Positions 26,804 through 36,884 of a DNA stretch of 64,000 nucleotides are shown here, piece by piece. The DNA is from Candidatus Nitrosocosmicus franklandus (GTDB taxonomy: Archaea > Thermoproteota > Nitrososphaeria > Nitrososphaerales > Nitrososphaeraceae): NCBI RefSeq assembly GCF_900696045.1, contig NZ_LR216287.1, positions 744,001-808,000 of the forward strand, read 5' to 3'. Numbering within the stretch: position 1 is the stretch's first letter; each line of letters begins with the position of its first letter. The notes under the pieces were generated by a model. The model was not told the DNA's origin, ran no database searches, and was given only the letters and a program-made list of their open reading frames with translations. The position numbers and the translations under genes were made by a program.

Positions 26804-28108
26804 CTAGAGTGGTTCAAATACAAAAACATCAGCACCAGGGGTCCGTTGGTTTGCGTTAATACAATTAACAATGTAGTTTGACTCAGGTGCCTTTGCACAT
26901 TCATTTTCTAAATCGACTTTTTCAGTGTGGAAAAAATTCTTAATCCATATTCCAATTATTTCGTAGCATAAAGCTTTAAAATCTAGCTTTGATTTGCTGC
27001 AATACTTGAATCCTTGATCAGGATCTGCATACCCCTTTAGAATCGTCTTCAGTGTGCCTAACAAGCAATCATTATGGTACTTGGTCTGATTTCCAATTTT
27101 ACATACCGCAATTGATAACTCTGTGTTGGCGTAAGCGATTGTTTCCAAAAGCCGACCAATTCCTTGATAACAATACTTGGAAAATTTTCCTGACGGAACA
27201 TTATCGCATTTCGTAAATGTATTTGCGATACTGTTATGACCTGGAGCGTGATCAGATCTTGCAAGATCGTATGCTGGAAAGTAGTAATAGCATTGAGATG
27301 CAAATTTTTCTATAGTCTTGTTGCATGGCGAATAGATGTCATTTGTGTCAAAATCGCCATATCCAGTTTCTATGAAATTCTCAATGTTTTCCATAAATAC
27401 TCCCCTTGAACAGGCGCTCTGTGCCCATATGGATAAAAACTCACGACAGCGATCGACAGCAGCTGTGGTATTATAATCATAAAGGATAGCTAATCCGTGG
27501 CCTATTCCATGAATACAATCCCTCTCATATAACCAATTAACATTTTCTCTACTCATAGGACACATGTCCGTAATCACAATCTGATTTCTATTCGAATTGC
27601 TATTAGCATGTTTACCCTCAAAATAGCCTTGAAAAATTCCATGGTAAACTGAACCTCCGCAGTGAATAGTAGCATATTGTAGTGCATCCTCAAGATTTCC
27701 GAGATATTCAAATAACCACCTTCCTAGGTTGTGTCCATCGTTATGACACGAATAATGGTTTTCGTCGTATATCTGAATAAGATCCGAATATATTGCTAAA
27801 ACCAACTGACTTTCCACTCTTTTATCAAGATCATTAAGGAATATCGTTGGACAATGTTCGCTATGATTTTTTTCTCTTCCTTCTTCTGTTTGACAAGCCA
27901 TAATAATCTGTGTTGCGTAAAATCCAGACGAGTTATTTCCTTTCAAGTCTGACGTATCTAGAATAAATCTTAGTTGATTTGGTATGGAAAAATTTGCATC
28001 ATTGTTGTTGACCTGGTCGTTGATCGGAAAAATGGGAGATATGTTGTTTAAAAAAACTACACTAAATATAGCAACAATAAATACAACAGGTCTATTTTTT
28101 AGAGTCAT
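26804..28108 (-). CDS. Secreted Cys/His-rich helical-repeat protein (434 aa), unknown
   Basis: Signal peptide (residues 1-27). The mature protein has about 20 Cys and a repeating pattern of Cys, one or two residues, then Gly and a hydrophobic helix: CIHGIGHGLAILYD, CSRGVFMENIE, CYQGIGRLLETIA, CLLGTLKTIL, CYEIIGIWIK. His-rich spots (CHNDGHNLGRW, then CIHGIGHG) look like a metal site. The length and regularity suggest disulfide-stapled helical repeats outside the cell. No enzyme family is recognised. It lies 197 bases downstream of a second exported protein on the same strand, so the two may be co-transcribed. Confidence 0.7.
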   Translation of the reverse strand: MTLKNRPVVFIVAIFSVVFLNNISPIFPINDQVNNNDANFSIPNQLRFILDTSDLKGNNSSGFYATQIIMACQTEEGREKNHSEHCPTIFLNDLDKRVESQLVLAIYSDLIQIYDENHYSCHNDGHNLGRWLFEYLGNLEDALQYATIHCGGSVYHGIFQGYFEGKHANSNSNRNQIVITDMCPMSRENVNWLYERDCIHGIGHGLAILYDYNTTAAVDRCREFLSIWAQSACSRGVFMENIENFIETGYGDFDTNDIYSPCNKTIEKFASQCYYYFPAYDLARSDHAPGHNSIANTFTKCDNVPSGKFSKYCYQGIGRLLETIAYANTELSIAVCKIGNQTKYHNDCLLGTLKTILKGYADPDQGFKYCSKSKLDFKALCYEIIGIWIKNFFHTEKVDLENECAKAPESNYIVNCINANQRTPGADVFVFEPL

Positions 28109-28305
28109 TTCAATTCATCTCATAAACACCAGAGGCTATTTCAAAATTAAAAACTCGATTGTATAGCATAGGAATACAGGACTCCAGCAAGTTCGTATCC
28201 AAACTTTGACATTACAAGTACTAGAAATAAATAAATTCATGCAAAATTTTTCTATCATCAGTAATCAGGTTCACAAATAAATAACAGATTTTTGAAGAAA
28301 TACCA

Positions 28306-29190
28306 TTAGTCCGTTGTAACTCCAAGTTTACTTAACAGAGTGAGTCTATCAGTACTAATCATTGTAGCCATTTTTGAAAAAATTCCATCAATTGATAAAT
28401 AGATCTCTTCGGGCGTTGCTACTCTGTCTATTAAAGCATTAAGCGAATTTACTAAAAGGATTAATTCAGATGAGCTAGTTGAAGTTTCTGGGTCAGTATT
28501 GAAAATAGACATTAATTTCTCGGCTTGTTTTATGAATGCTTTACTATCCTGATATTCAAATATAGCCTCTATGGTACCGTTAGTTACGGCAGCGCTATAC
28601 TCATATCCTGCAAGGTCCAAGAGATTAACTACAACAAATGAATTAAACAACAAGTCATTCTGCAGATTTTTAGGTATTACGGCGTTGGTTATTTCCTTTA
28701 AAATATTATTAGCTAACTGGATTGTAGTAAAATATTCATCGATGGTTGAATTCCTAGAAACATCTGGCATATTCACTAACACAGAATAAAGGGATTGATT
28801 TAGCGATTGATTGGTTTTTGCGATTTGCGGTGCAACAAATGGATAAACTTCAGTAATGGGATGAGAAGCATGAGCAAAGGCCAAAGAGTCATTGCCTGTA
28901 TACTTATTTAGCAATGAAGCATTTAGATGTCCATAAATCTGTTCAATTTTTGATGTAAAGTTTACCAAATCAGAATATCGTATGTCTAATATGTTCTCAG
29001 GCGAAATTTCCTGTAGATTATCTACGACGGTAGAACTCTCGTGTAGAATTTGTCCATTAACAGACTGAAGAAAAATAAAAGGTGTTAGAGATATGAACAA
29101 TAGTGGAATACAAAGCGTGACGACATAAAAGCAAGTCTTGTACTTGGTGAACAAACAACACCAATCATCTGGCAGAATCATATCTGCCAT
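28306..29190 (-). CDS. Exported or membrane-anchored helical protein (294 aa), unknown
   Basis: An N-terminal hydrophobic helix (residues 20-42) serves as signal anchor. The rest is soluble and helical with several N-x-S/T sites, and HASHPITEVYPFVAPQI is the most distinctive segment. Two similar-length helical halves can be seen but no clear repeat. No catalytic motif. It stands directly upstream of the Cys/His-rich secreted protein gene, on the same strand. Confidence 0.6.
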   Translation of the reverse strand: MADMILPDDWCCLFTKYKTCFYVVTLCIPLLFISLTPFIFLQSVNGQILHESSTVVDNLQEISPENILDIRYSDLVNFTSKIEQIYGHLNASLLNKYTGNDSLAFAHASHPITEVYPFVAPQIAKTNQSLNQSLYSVLVNMPDVSRNSTIDEYFTTIQLANNILKEITNAVIPKNLQNDLLFNSFVVVNLLDLAGYEYSAAVTNGTIEAIFEYQDSKAFIKQAEKLMSIFNTDPETSTSSSELILLVNSLNALIDRVATPEEIYLSIDGIFSKMATMISTDRLTLLSKLGVTTD

Positions 29191-30326
29191 ACAATTTTTT
29201 TAATATTTAACTATTGCTTATGTTTCTCTTAACTGAGAATATAAGGTATCGATATTAATAAGACTAGAGTCGAAATTCATGATATTAATTTTTAGTTGAT
29301 TTAGTCATATAGGCATGAGTTCAGAGAATGGACAGACACTGCACTAATTTAAATAAAAAATACGATATCGTCCATATTTCATAATGACTCTTGTTTTTTG
29401 GTTCAACATGAATTATGCTTTTCAAATAGAAAGCAACTTGAGAGTTAATTTCACAATATTAAAATCCTGATATACGCCTCACAAGGATGTGGATTGTAAA
29501 TGAAAAGTAACAATCAATGTAAATGTTCTCTTTGATCCAAGAATGAATGTATAGATAAACCCATATAGAATCTTTCTGCTAATTTGAGTTCGAGTAACTG
29601 AGCTTCATGAGGGACCCATTTCTTGATTCCTTAAAGATATATAGACTATACAAAAGATATAGTTGAATTATTCACAGAATCATTCAATTAGTTTTCCAAT
29701 AATTGGCAGAACCTAACAAATGTAATTGATCCCCTATAAAAATCAAATAAAAAGATAATAATTACAGCATTCCCTTTAGAAACAAGAAGGATTCATGGTC
29801 CTAGTTCATCAAGTGATAGAAAGTCATCTAAGTATTCCCATCAACTTTTTAACAAACATTCACTGGATTCGATTCACCACATAAAAATAGTTTAGCCCTT
29901 GTGAATAATATGAAACATTTGAACCGTACAGATCTACATTCTCAACGAGTCAAATCAAATAATGGACTAAATAAGTGATCTCTGAAATGACTGTTGTCCT
30001 CCAAAGACATATTTAAAATCGATACATCTTGTTCTAAAAAAAATCCTAAAAATAATAATGAGGAAATACACTATTTGATGACATCACTAGATTTCTGTAT
30101 TTTCAATTTTGCGACAACAAAAAAATATAAAAGATCTAGGAATATTTAACAATCATTAGAGTCATAATTACCTAGAAACGGTTTTAGAATTTTCTTGAGT
30201 AATAGAATTTCTTGTTTATTCCCAAAGGTATTAATGAAAGATATATTCAAAAACCTTCTTTGACGAATTAAGATGAAGAAGAAGGGGAAGGTATTTATAC
30301 ACTTTACCCATCCAAAACGATACTCC
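29191..30326. other. Intergenic, about 1.1 kb
   Basis: AT-rich. A minus-strand frame at 30146-30400 overlaps the lactonase N-terminus and has membrane-like but unsupported composition. A TATA-like TTTATAC (30292-30298) precedes the lactonase start at 30327. Nothing else. Confidence 0.4.
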
Positions 30327-31493
30327 ATGAGTGAGAAAAGATCTGTATTAAAGTATAGAATTATCATGGTCATAATTGCAATTGCAACTATACCTAGCAT
30401 ATTTGTTCCGATAAATGAATCATACTCTGAGGGAACGTTTGTTTATGTTTCTAACGGCGAAGATGGAAGCATATCTATTTTGAAATTAAACCAAAACACA
30501 ACAGATCTAGATTTGGTTGACAAGGTACCTGCAGGGCCAAAAGTGATGCATATGGCAGTGAGCCCTGATCATCAGTTACTGTATGCATCAATTCGTTCTG
30601 AACCCTATTCGGTACTTACTTATCTCATTAATACTCATGCAGGTAACTTGACTCAGATCGGAAAAGTTCCTTTACCTGCCAATATGGTATACATTTCGAC
30701 AGATAATACAGGCCGTTTCTTACTGTCTGTATCGTATAATGAAGAAATGATCGCCATTAATCCGATTAGCTCCAATGGCACTGTCCAGCCAAATCCTGTT
30801 CAAGTAATTTCAACAGGCGAAAAGCCTCATTCGATCAGGAACGATTTATCGAACCAATTTGTGTATGTACCACACTTGGGGATGTCTCAAATCAAACAAT
30901 TCATATTTGATGAAAATAATGGAACGCTAATACCGAATAAACCAGAAGGCGTTAGAACTAATGATAATTCAGGTCCAAGACATATAGAGTTTTCACCAGA
31001 CAACAGATTTGTTTATGTATCTAACGAAATTGATGGCACCGTTTCAGCCTACGTATTAAACAATAAGACAGGGATTCTAACCGAAATTCAAAGATTAAGT
31101 GCTATGCCTAGGAACTCGAATTCTCAATCAGTCGACATAGATAATGTAGCCAACGCTGGAGAATCTAAGCCAATCAATTTAGGAGTGGCGGATATACACA
31201 TCACTCCGAACGGAAAATGGATTTATGTAAGTGAAAGAAACTCTAGTACTATTGCAGCATTTGCTGTAGACAGCGGATCAGGATATCTTACGCATATCGA
31301 AAATTATGATACGGAAAAGATACCCCGGGGCATTGGTATCGATCCGAAAGGCAATTTCTTATTGGCTGCAGGACAGGAATCAGGATATCTATCAGCATAC
31401 AAGATCAATAATGAGACCGGTGAACTAATGTATTTGAATAGATACGAATCTGGAAAAGGTCCCAATTGGATTGAAATAGTTGAATTTGATTAA
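30327..31493 (+). CDS. Lactonase-type beta-propeller protein (6-phosphogluconolactonase family fold)
   Basis: 388 aa from ATG 30327. An in-frame ATG at 30273 would lie upstream of the TATA-like sequence and add an unlikely basic stretch. An N-terminal hydrophobic helix (MVIIAIATIPSIFV) exports it. Seven blades follow with the repeat FVYVSN-x-DG-S-I, for example GEDGSISILKLN, then GPRHIEFSPDNRFVYVSNEIDG, then WIYVSERNSS. This is the Pgl-type lactonase/YVTN propeller. Intracellular Pgl acts in the pentose phosphate route, but an exported one more likely serves as a surface or quinoprotein-like scaffold. Function inferred only from fold. Confidence 0.82.
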   Translation: MSEKRSVLKYRIIMVIIAIATIPSIFVPINESYSEGTFVYVSNGEDGSISILKLNQNTTDLDLVDKVPAGPKVMHMAVSPDHQLLYASIRSEPYSVLTYLINTHAGNLTQIGKVPLPANMVYISTDNTGRFLLSVSYNEEMIAINPISSNGTVQPNPVQVISTGEKPHSIRNDLSNQFVYVPHLGMSQIKQFIFDENNGTLIPNKPEGVRTNDNSGPRHIEFSPDNRFVYVSNEIDGTVSAYVLNNKTGILTEIQRLSAMPRNSNSQSVDIDNVANAGESKPINLGVADIHITPNGKWIYVSERNSSTIAAFAVDSGSGYLTHIENYDTEKIPRGIGIDPKGNFLLAAGQESGYLSAYKINNETGELMYLNRYESGKGPNWIEIVEFD

Positions 31494-32734
<1,241 letters not shown>

Positions 32735-33474
32735 GATGACTATGCAAAAGCTAATGCTGTTCGTTATCTAATTGAATATGATGTCTAAATAAAATAACAT
32801 ATCTTGATATTTTCATGCCTATTATTACTCAATCCATTTGTAACTTTAGTATTTGTGAACACAGTTAAAGTGACCAATTAGTAGCAAAAAATAAAATAAA
32901 TTGTTTTGAGCCTTTTCTTAAAATGAATGAAATATCCGAACTAATATCGAGAAGGCAATTGCTTAATAATAAAAATCTACTATGAAAACATACAAAAACC
33001 AAGTCTTTAATACTGGCCGTAGAATGATAAATTTTTTGTAATCGTAAAACAACTATAGGAGTACAAATAGAGCAATAACTTGTTTCCTACATTTAGCTTA
33101 ATCTTAAATAATTGGAAAGCAGTACTGCTACTCAATGAAGTCAATAATTGAATAATGCATAGATATTATTAAGGATTAAAGATCCGTGTTCATTTCAAGC
33201 GAACTGTTCTGTGTTAAGATTACTTGTTCTATTTTGTTAAAATGGTTACTTTTTTTTCGCATCTCCCAATGATATCATCTAATAGCCTAATTCATTCAGA
33301 GTAACTTGGTCGTTAGTAAATTAATATAAGTAACCTGTAGTTCCTACAAATTTTAGTAATTTTTATACACTGCTAATAAAAAAAATCAAAAAATTTTATA
33401 ATCAAAAATGACTAAGTAGATGATTCCCTAATGTGAAAACTATTTAAAACAGTTAATAGGTATATTGTAAGAAA
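32735..33474. other. Intergenic, about 740 bases
   Basis: Only AT-rich sequence with stops in all frames. No RNA or repeat noticed. Confidence 0.4.
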
Positions 33475-33768
33475 ATGGAATCTAACGCTATTAATCCGCA
33501 TAGGAATGGAATAAGTAACTTGGTCGTTCATCTTTACACTATGAATGCTTCTAACCCAAAGAAGGAATTCTGGACCATAGACGAAATTTTCAATGAGTTA
33601 TATCCAAATGTTAAAACATCTGAAAAAAGTAAGATTGTATCTACATTGAGGACTAATTTAGAATGGATCAAATCTAAGAAGGCGTTGGAAATCAAGAACA
33701 AAAAATCAGTAAAGCCTATAGGATTTAGACTTAGTAGCCTGATCGATGAACTTTATAATACCAAATAA
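33475..33768 (+). CDS. Small protein, possible winged-helix (97 aa)
   Basis: ATG start after TATATTG about 15 bases upstream. Helical, with WTIDEIFNELYPNVKTSEKSK as a helix-turn-helix-like block, then KSKIVSTLRTNLEWIKSKK and a beta hairpin (VKPIGFRLSSL). It is basic and short, fitting a DNA-binding regulator, though no HTH family is recognised. Isolated. Confidence 0.5.
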   Translation: MESNAINPHRNGISNLVVHLYTMNASNPKKEFWTIDEIFNELYPNVKTSEKSKIVSTLRTNLEWIKSKKALEIKNKKSVKPIGFRLSSLIDELYNTK

Positions 33769-34279
33769 TCAACCTAGATTACGTGTGGATTATTTGTAAA
33801 TCAAGTACATGGGTTTCTGCTCTCCAATTTAGTGGTATTATTAAATCACCTATTTTCAGGTAAGAACACATCTATCATCAGAGATTGTATTCTCTGTCAA
33901 CAAATATCTGTATTCAAATGTATTCAAACCTATAAGAAATTATGTATGTTATGTTATGGGGATTTAATGTATTAATAAGAAAGAATTTATCAATTGGTGA
34001 AACCATTCTTAAATTTACTTTCCCCAAAGATCAAAAATACCTTTTTTAATAACACCTGTTTTCAAATAGATATCAAGTCTAATGGTAAAAACGCATAGTA
34101 GAAATTGACCTTAGAATTTTAAATTCGCTAAAAAGAAAGATGTTGATGTAAGTTTGAAATGCCAGGTCGCAAGGAAGATTCTAAACTCGATATTAAACAC
34201 ACAATAACCTGCATAAGTATGGAAATCAAAAAATTTAGAAAATAGATGATATTATAGAAAACAACAAATTTGAAGTCAA
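33769..34279. other. Intergenic, about 510 bases
   Basis: AT-rich; no feature supported. Confidence 0.35.
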
Positions 34280-35479
34280 TCAGTTGGTTTCTTCTTGGTT
34301 GGTGTCATCTTCTTGGTTGGTGTCATTTTCCTCACTAGTTTCATCGTTATTGTTTAAGTCTTCACTTTCTGTATCATCATTGCCATTGTTATTATCTAAT
34401 GGATCCTCATCTTCCTGTTCACTCTGCTCTTCTCTTTCAGCTTCTTCACATTCGGACAATTCTCCACCCGAAGAACCTGGTTCTTCACTGCAATTATCAT
34501 CGTCAAACCAAGGATTACCATTATCATCTCGTCTCTGTTCACCGCGTTGGTTATCATTGTCATTGTCATTGACATTGTCATTATCGTTGCTTGGTGGCAG
34601 ATTTTGGCTTATTATACCTTGATTATTGTTTAGCATAGCAGTTGTTAATTCATTACCTCTAAGGAATTGTTCTGCACCGGAATTGACATTACTCAAAGAA
34701 AACTTTTGGTTCAAAGGAGGACTCATGGAACTTTGAACAGAATCTACATTAAGTGAATAAAAAGCACCTTGGGATTTGGTTTTATTATCTGTAATTGTAA
34801 TATCAAAGGGCACCATTTGATTGCTTGGAAGATTACCTATATCAAGTCCAAAACTTTGAGTTCCAACTACACCTAGACTAGAATTATCATAAAACGTTGC
34901 AACAAGATTGATGAATTGTTCTGGAGCTTGGCCTTTATTAATTATATTACCCGTTATATGCGGGTTTCCAACGTTGTCAACAAATGAACTGCTACCATTC
35001 AAAACAAGGTTTGCAGGCTTTTCAGCTAATGCAGATTCAGATGTGACAGAAAACTCCATAAAGTCAAATGTACCCAAGATTTGTTGAGGATTTTGTATTA
35101 CTATATCAAATGGAGATAACTCACCAGATCTTAAAGTTTCGATTGATGAGAGTGCAGAGTAATTACCAACAATAGAGTTGGTTGCTAGATTAGATAAAAT
35201 TGCTGTTATTATGATGTTAGTCTGAGGTTGGGTTGATGTATTGTTTACTTCACCTATAATATGAAAACTTCCAAACTCATCTGTATAGGTTGATGTACTG
35301 GTAATTTGAATCGAGTCTAAAGAGAGTTCTTGTGCTGATGCGTAGTTGATATTACTAATTCCACTAAACTCAACAGGAGTGATGGTGAAATAGATCAAAG
35401 ATAGTATCACCATTAATGAGATGATTGAAGTATTATTTTTTGACTTTACCAATTTAGCCAATTTTGTTATGAGGAACAT
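34280..35479 (-). CDS. Secreted protein with two FxLYD-like domains and acidic low-complexity tail (399 aa)
   Basis: Signal peptide (about residues 1-48, ending NYASA). Two beta domains follow, each with a G-x-[IV]-x-N-x(n)-[IV] pattern: HIIGEVNNTSTQPQTNIIIT (about 70-140) and HITGNIINKGQAPEQF (about 165-245). They resemble FxLYD/LEA-like bacterial lipoprotein domains. From about residue 290 the chain is Asn/Asp/Glu-rich to the end, with short repeats (NDNDND and TNQEDDTNQEE). That acidic tail is likely disordered and could bind cations. An envelope protein of unknown role. Confidence 0.7.
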   Translation of the reverse strand: MFLITKLAKLVKSKNNTSIISLMVILSLIYFTITPVEFSGISNINYASAQELSLDSIQITSTSTYTDEFGSFHIIGEVNNTSTQPQTNIIITAILSNLATNSIVGNYSALSSIETLRSGELSPFDIVIQNPQQILGTFDFMEFSVTSESALAEKPANLVLNGSSSFVDNVGNPHITGNIINKGQAPEQFINLVATFYDNSSLGVVGTQSFGLDIGNLPSNQMVPFDITITDNKTKSQGAFYSLNVDSVQSSMSPPLNQKFSLSNVNSGAEQFLRGNELTTAMLNNNQGIISQNLPPSNDNDNVNDNDNDNQRGEQRRDDNGNPWFDDDNCSEEPGSSGGELSECEEAEREEQSEQEDEDPLDNNNGNDDTESEDLNNNDETSEENDTNQEDDTNQEETN

Positions 35480-36884
35480 TTTATAAAATAGTTTTCTAAA
35501 AAAAATATAAGTAATTTGATTATTTGATAATACTAAAAGAATTCTTCAGTTTTATTGATTTTATTTTTTTGCTTGTTTGATTAAGAAGATTCCCTACTCA
35601 TTAATAATAACAACTAAATCAATAAATTCCATATTGAAATAAAAAAATAAATTATCTCGACAAGATGTATAAATTGAGGATATTATAAAAGAATAAGATA
35701 TGCACTAGATATTAGTATACCATACAAAGATAATCCAAAGCAATCTGATATTTTCTTGAAAACATTCTATACATATCAGAGTCATACTTTATGTTTCAAG
35801 AGAATGGACAGAAAGAGGAGTTCAAGTACGAATATTTCGTCAAGATACGAATTCAACATACACAAGGTTCTATGATGTTCAATTCGTCCCAAAGTAACAC
35901 GATATATTGATAACCTCGACCAACTTACTGAGTGTTCCTCCTATATCAAACATTGTATACTTCAAATATCAAATCGACACTCGTATAATAAACTATTGAT
36001 TAATCTGCTTAATACCGAGTTGCTCTCTAGGATCTCTCTTAGACATAGAAAGTTATTTCTCAATTATATTTTGTACTATTTTTCTGCGCAATAAAATCGG
36101 ATTACATAAATATTTGAATATAAAAAAATAAGTAAAAATGAACTGTTGAGGGTAAGATTTTCGTAGAAATTAGATATGATGGTCAATGGTTGTTATAAGA
36201 ACCTCATATCTAATTTCTATTTTCTAAAGAGGAACATCCATGATAAGAACAAATTTTGCTCTGACATGTTTCAGTGCAATACACAGTATACACATGGTAT
36301 CCAAATAAAATTATGGCAGCAGATAAATGAATTTGCGACTGCCTTTATGATTTGAATAGAACAATTTATACCTCATTAAATTAGTAAAATTTTATTGTAG
36401 CTCAGGTTTGCTACCATTAGCATGATCAATAAACATACGATTTTTCTGTAATATCAAATATCTTTAATAATATCAGCTAGAAACAAACAATCATCAATAG
36501 ATGTGTTCGAATAATTGTTTTCAACCTGCATACCAAAAATAGCCATTTGCTTCTTTTCTACAAAAAATTAAAACATTTTCAACAGTTACAAATGTCATTA
36601 TATTATTGATAAGTTAGTTCATTACTTTATCAATGACTGTTTACATTCAAAGAACGATAATTCTTTGATATTCCAAAAATACCAAACTTAGATCATGGTG
36701 TGAATTTGGACTAGAATATATATCACATTCATCTGAAATAGCAGCGTAAAAACATAAATTTTCAAAACTATGAATATTTTATTTTATAATTTATAATTAT
36801 CAATGAAATCTACCTGATTTTATTGATTTGGAATAAATTTTAGAGAGGCAAAACTTACATATCTCCAAGTAACAAAACATAGAA
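35480..36884. other. Intergenic, 1.4 kb, holds a 16-bp perfect inverted repeat
   Basis: No gene. The inverted repeat is listed separately. AT-rich throughout, with upstream signals for the alpha-mannosidase gene at the right end. Confidence 0.45.
36164..36219. repeat. 16-bp perfect inverted repeat with 24-base spacer
   Basis: TAGAAATTAGATATGA (36164-36179) is the exact reverse complement of TCATATCTAATTTCTA (36204-36219). It lies in the middle of a 1.4-kb gene-free stretch. If transcribed it makes a long, perfect stem. It could be a terminator-like or sRNA hairpin, or the remnant ends of a small mobile element. Confidence 0.75.

Noticed and set aside
34284-34622. 112-codon plus-strand ORF rich in Ser and Leu
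   Set aside because: It is the antisense shadow of the acidic low-complexity tail of the secreted protein.
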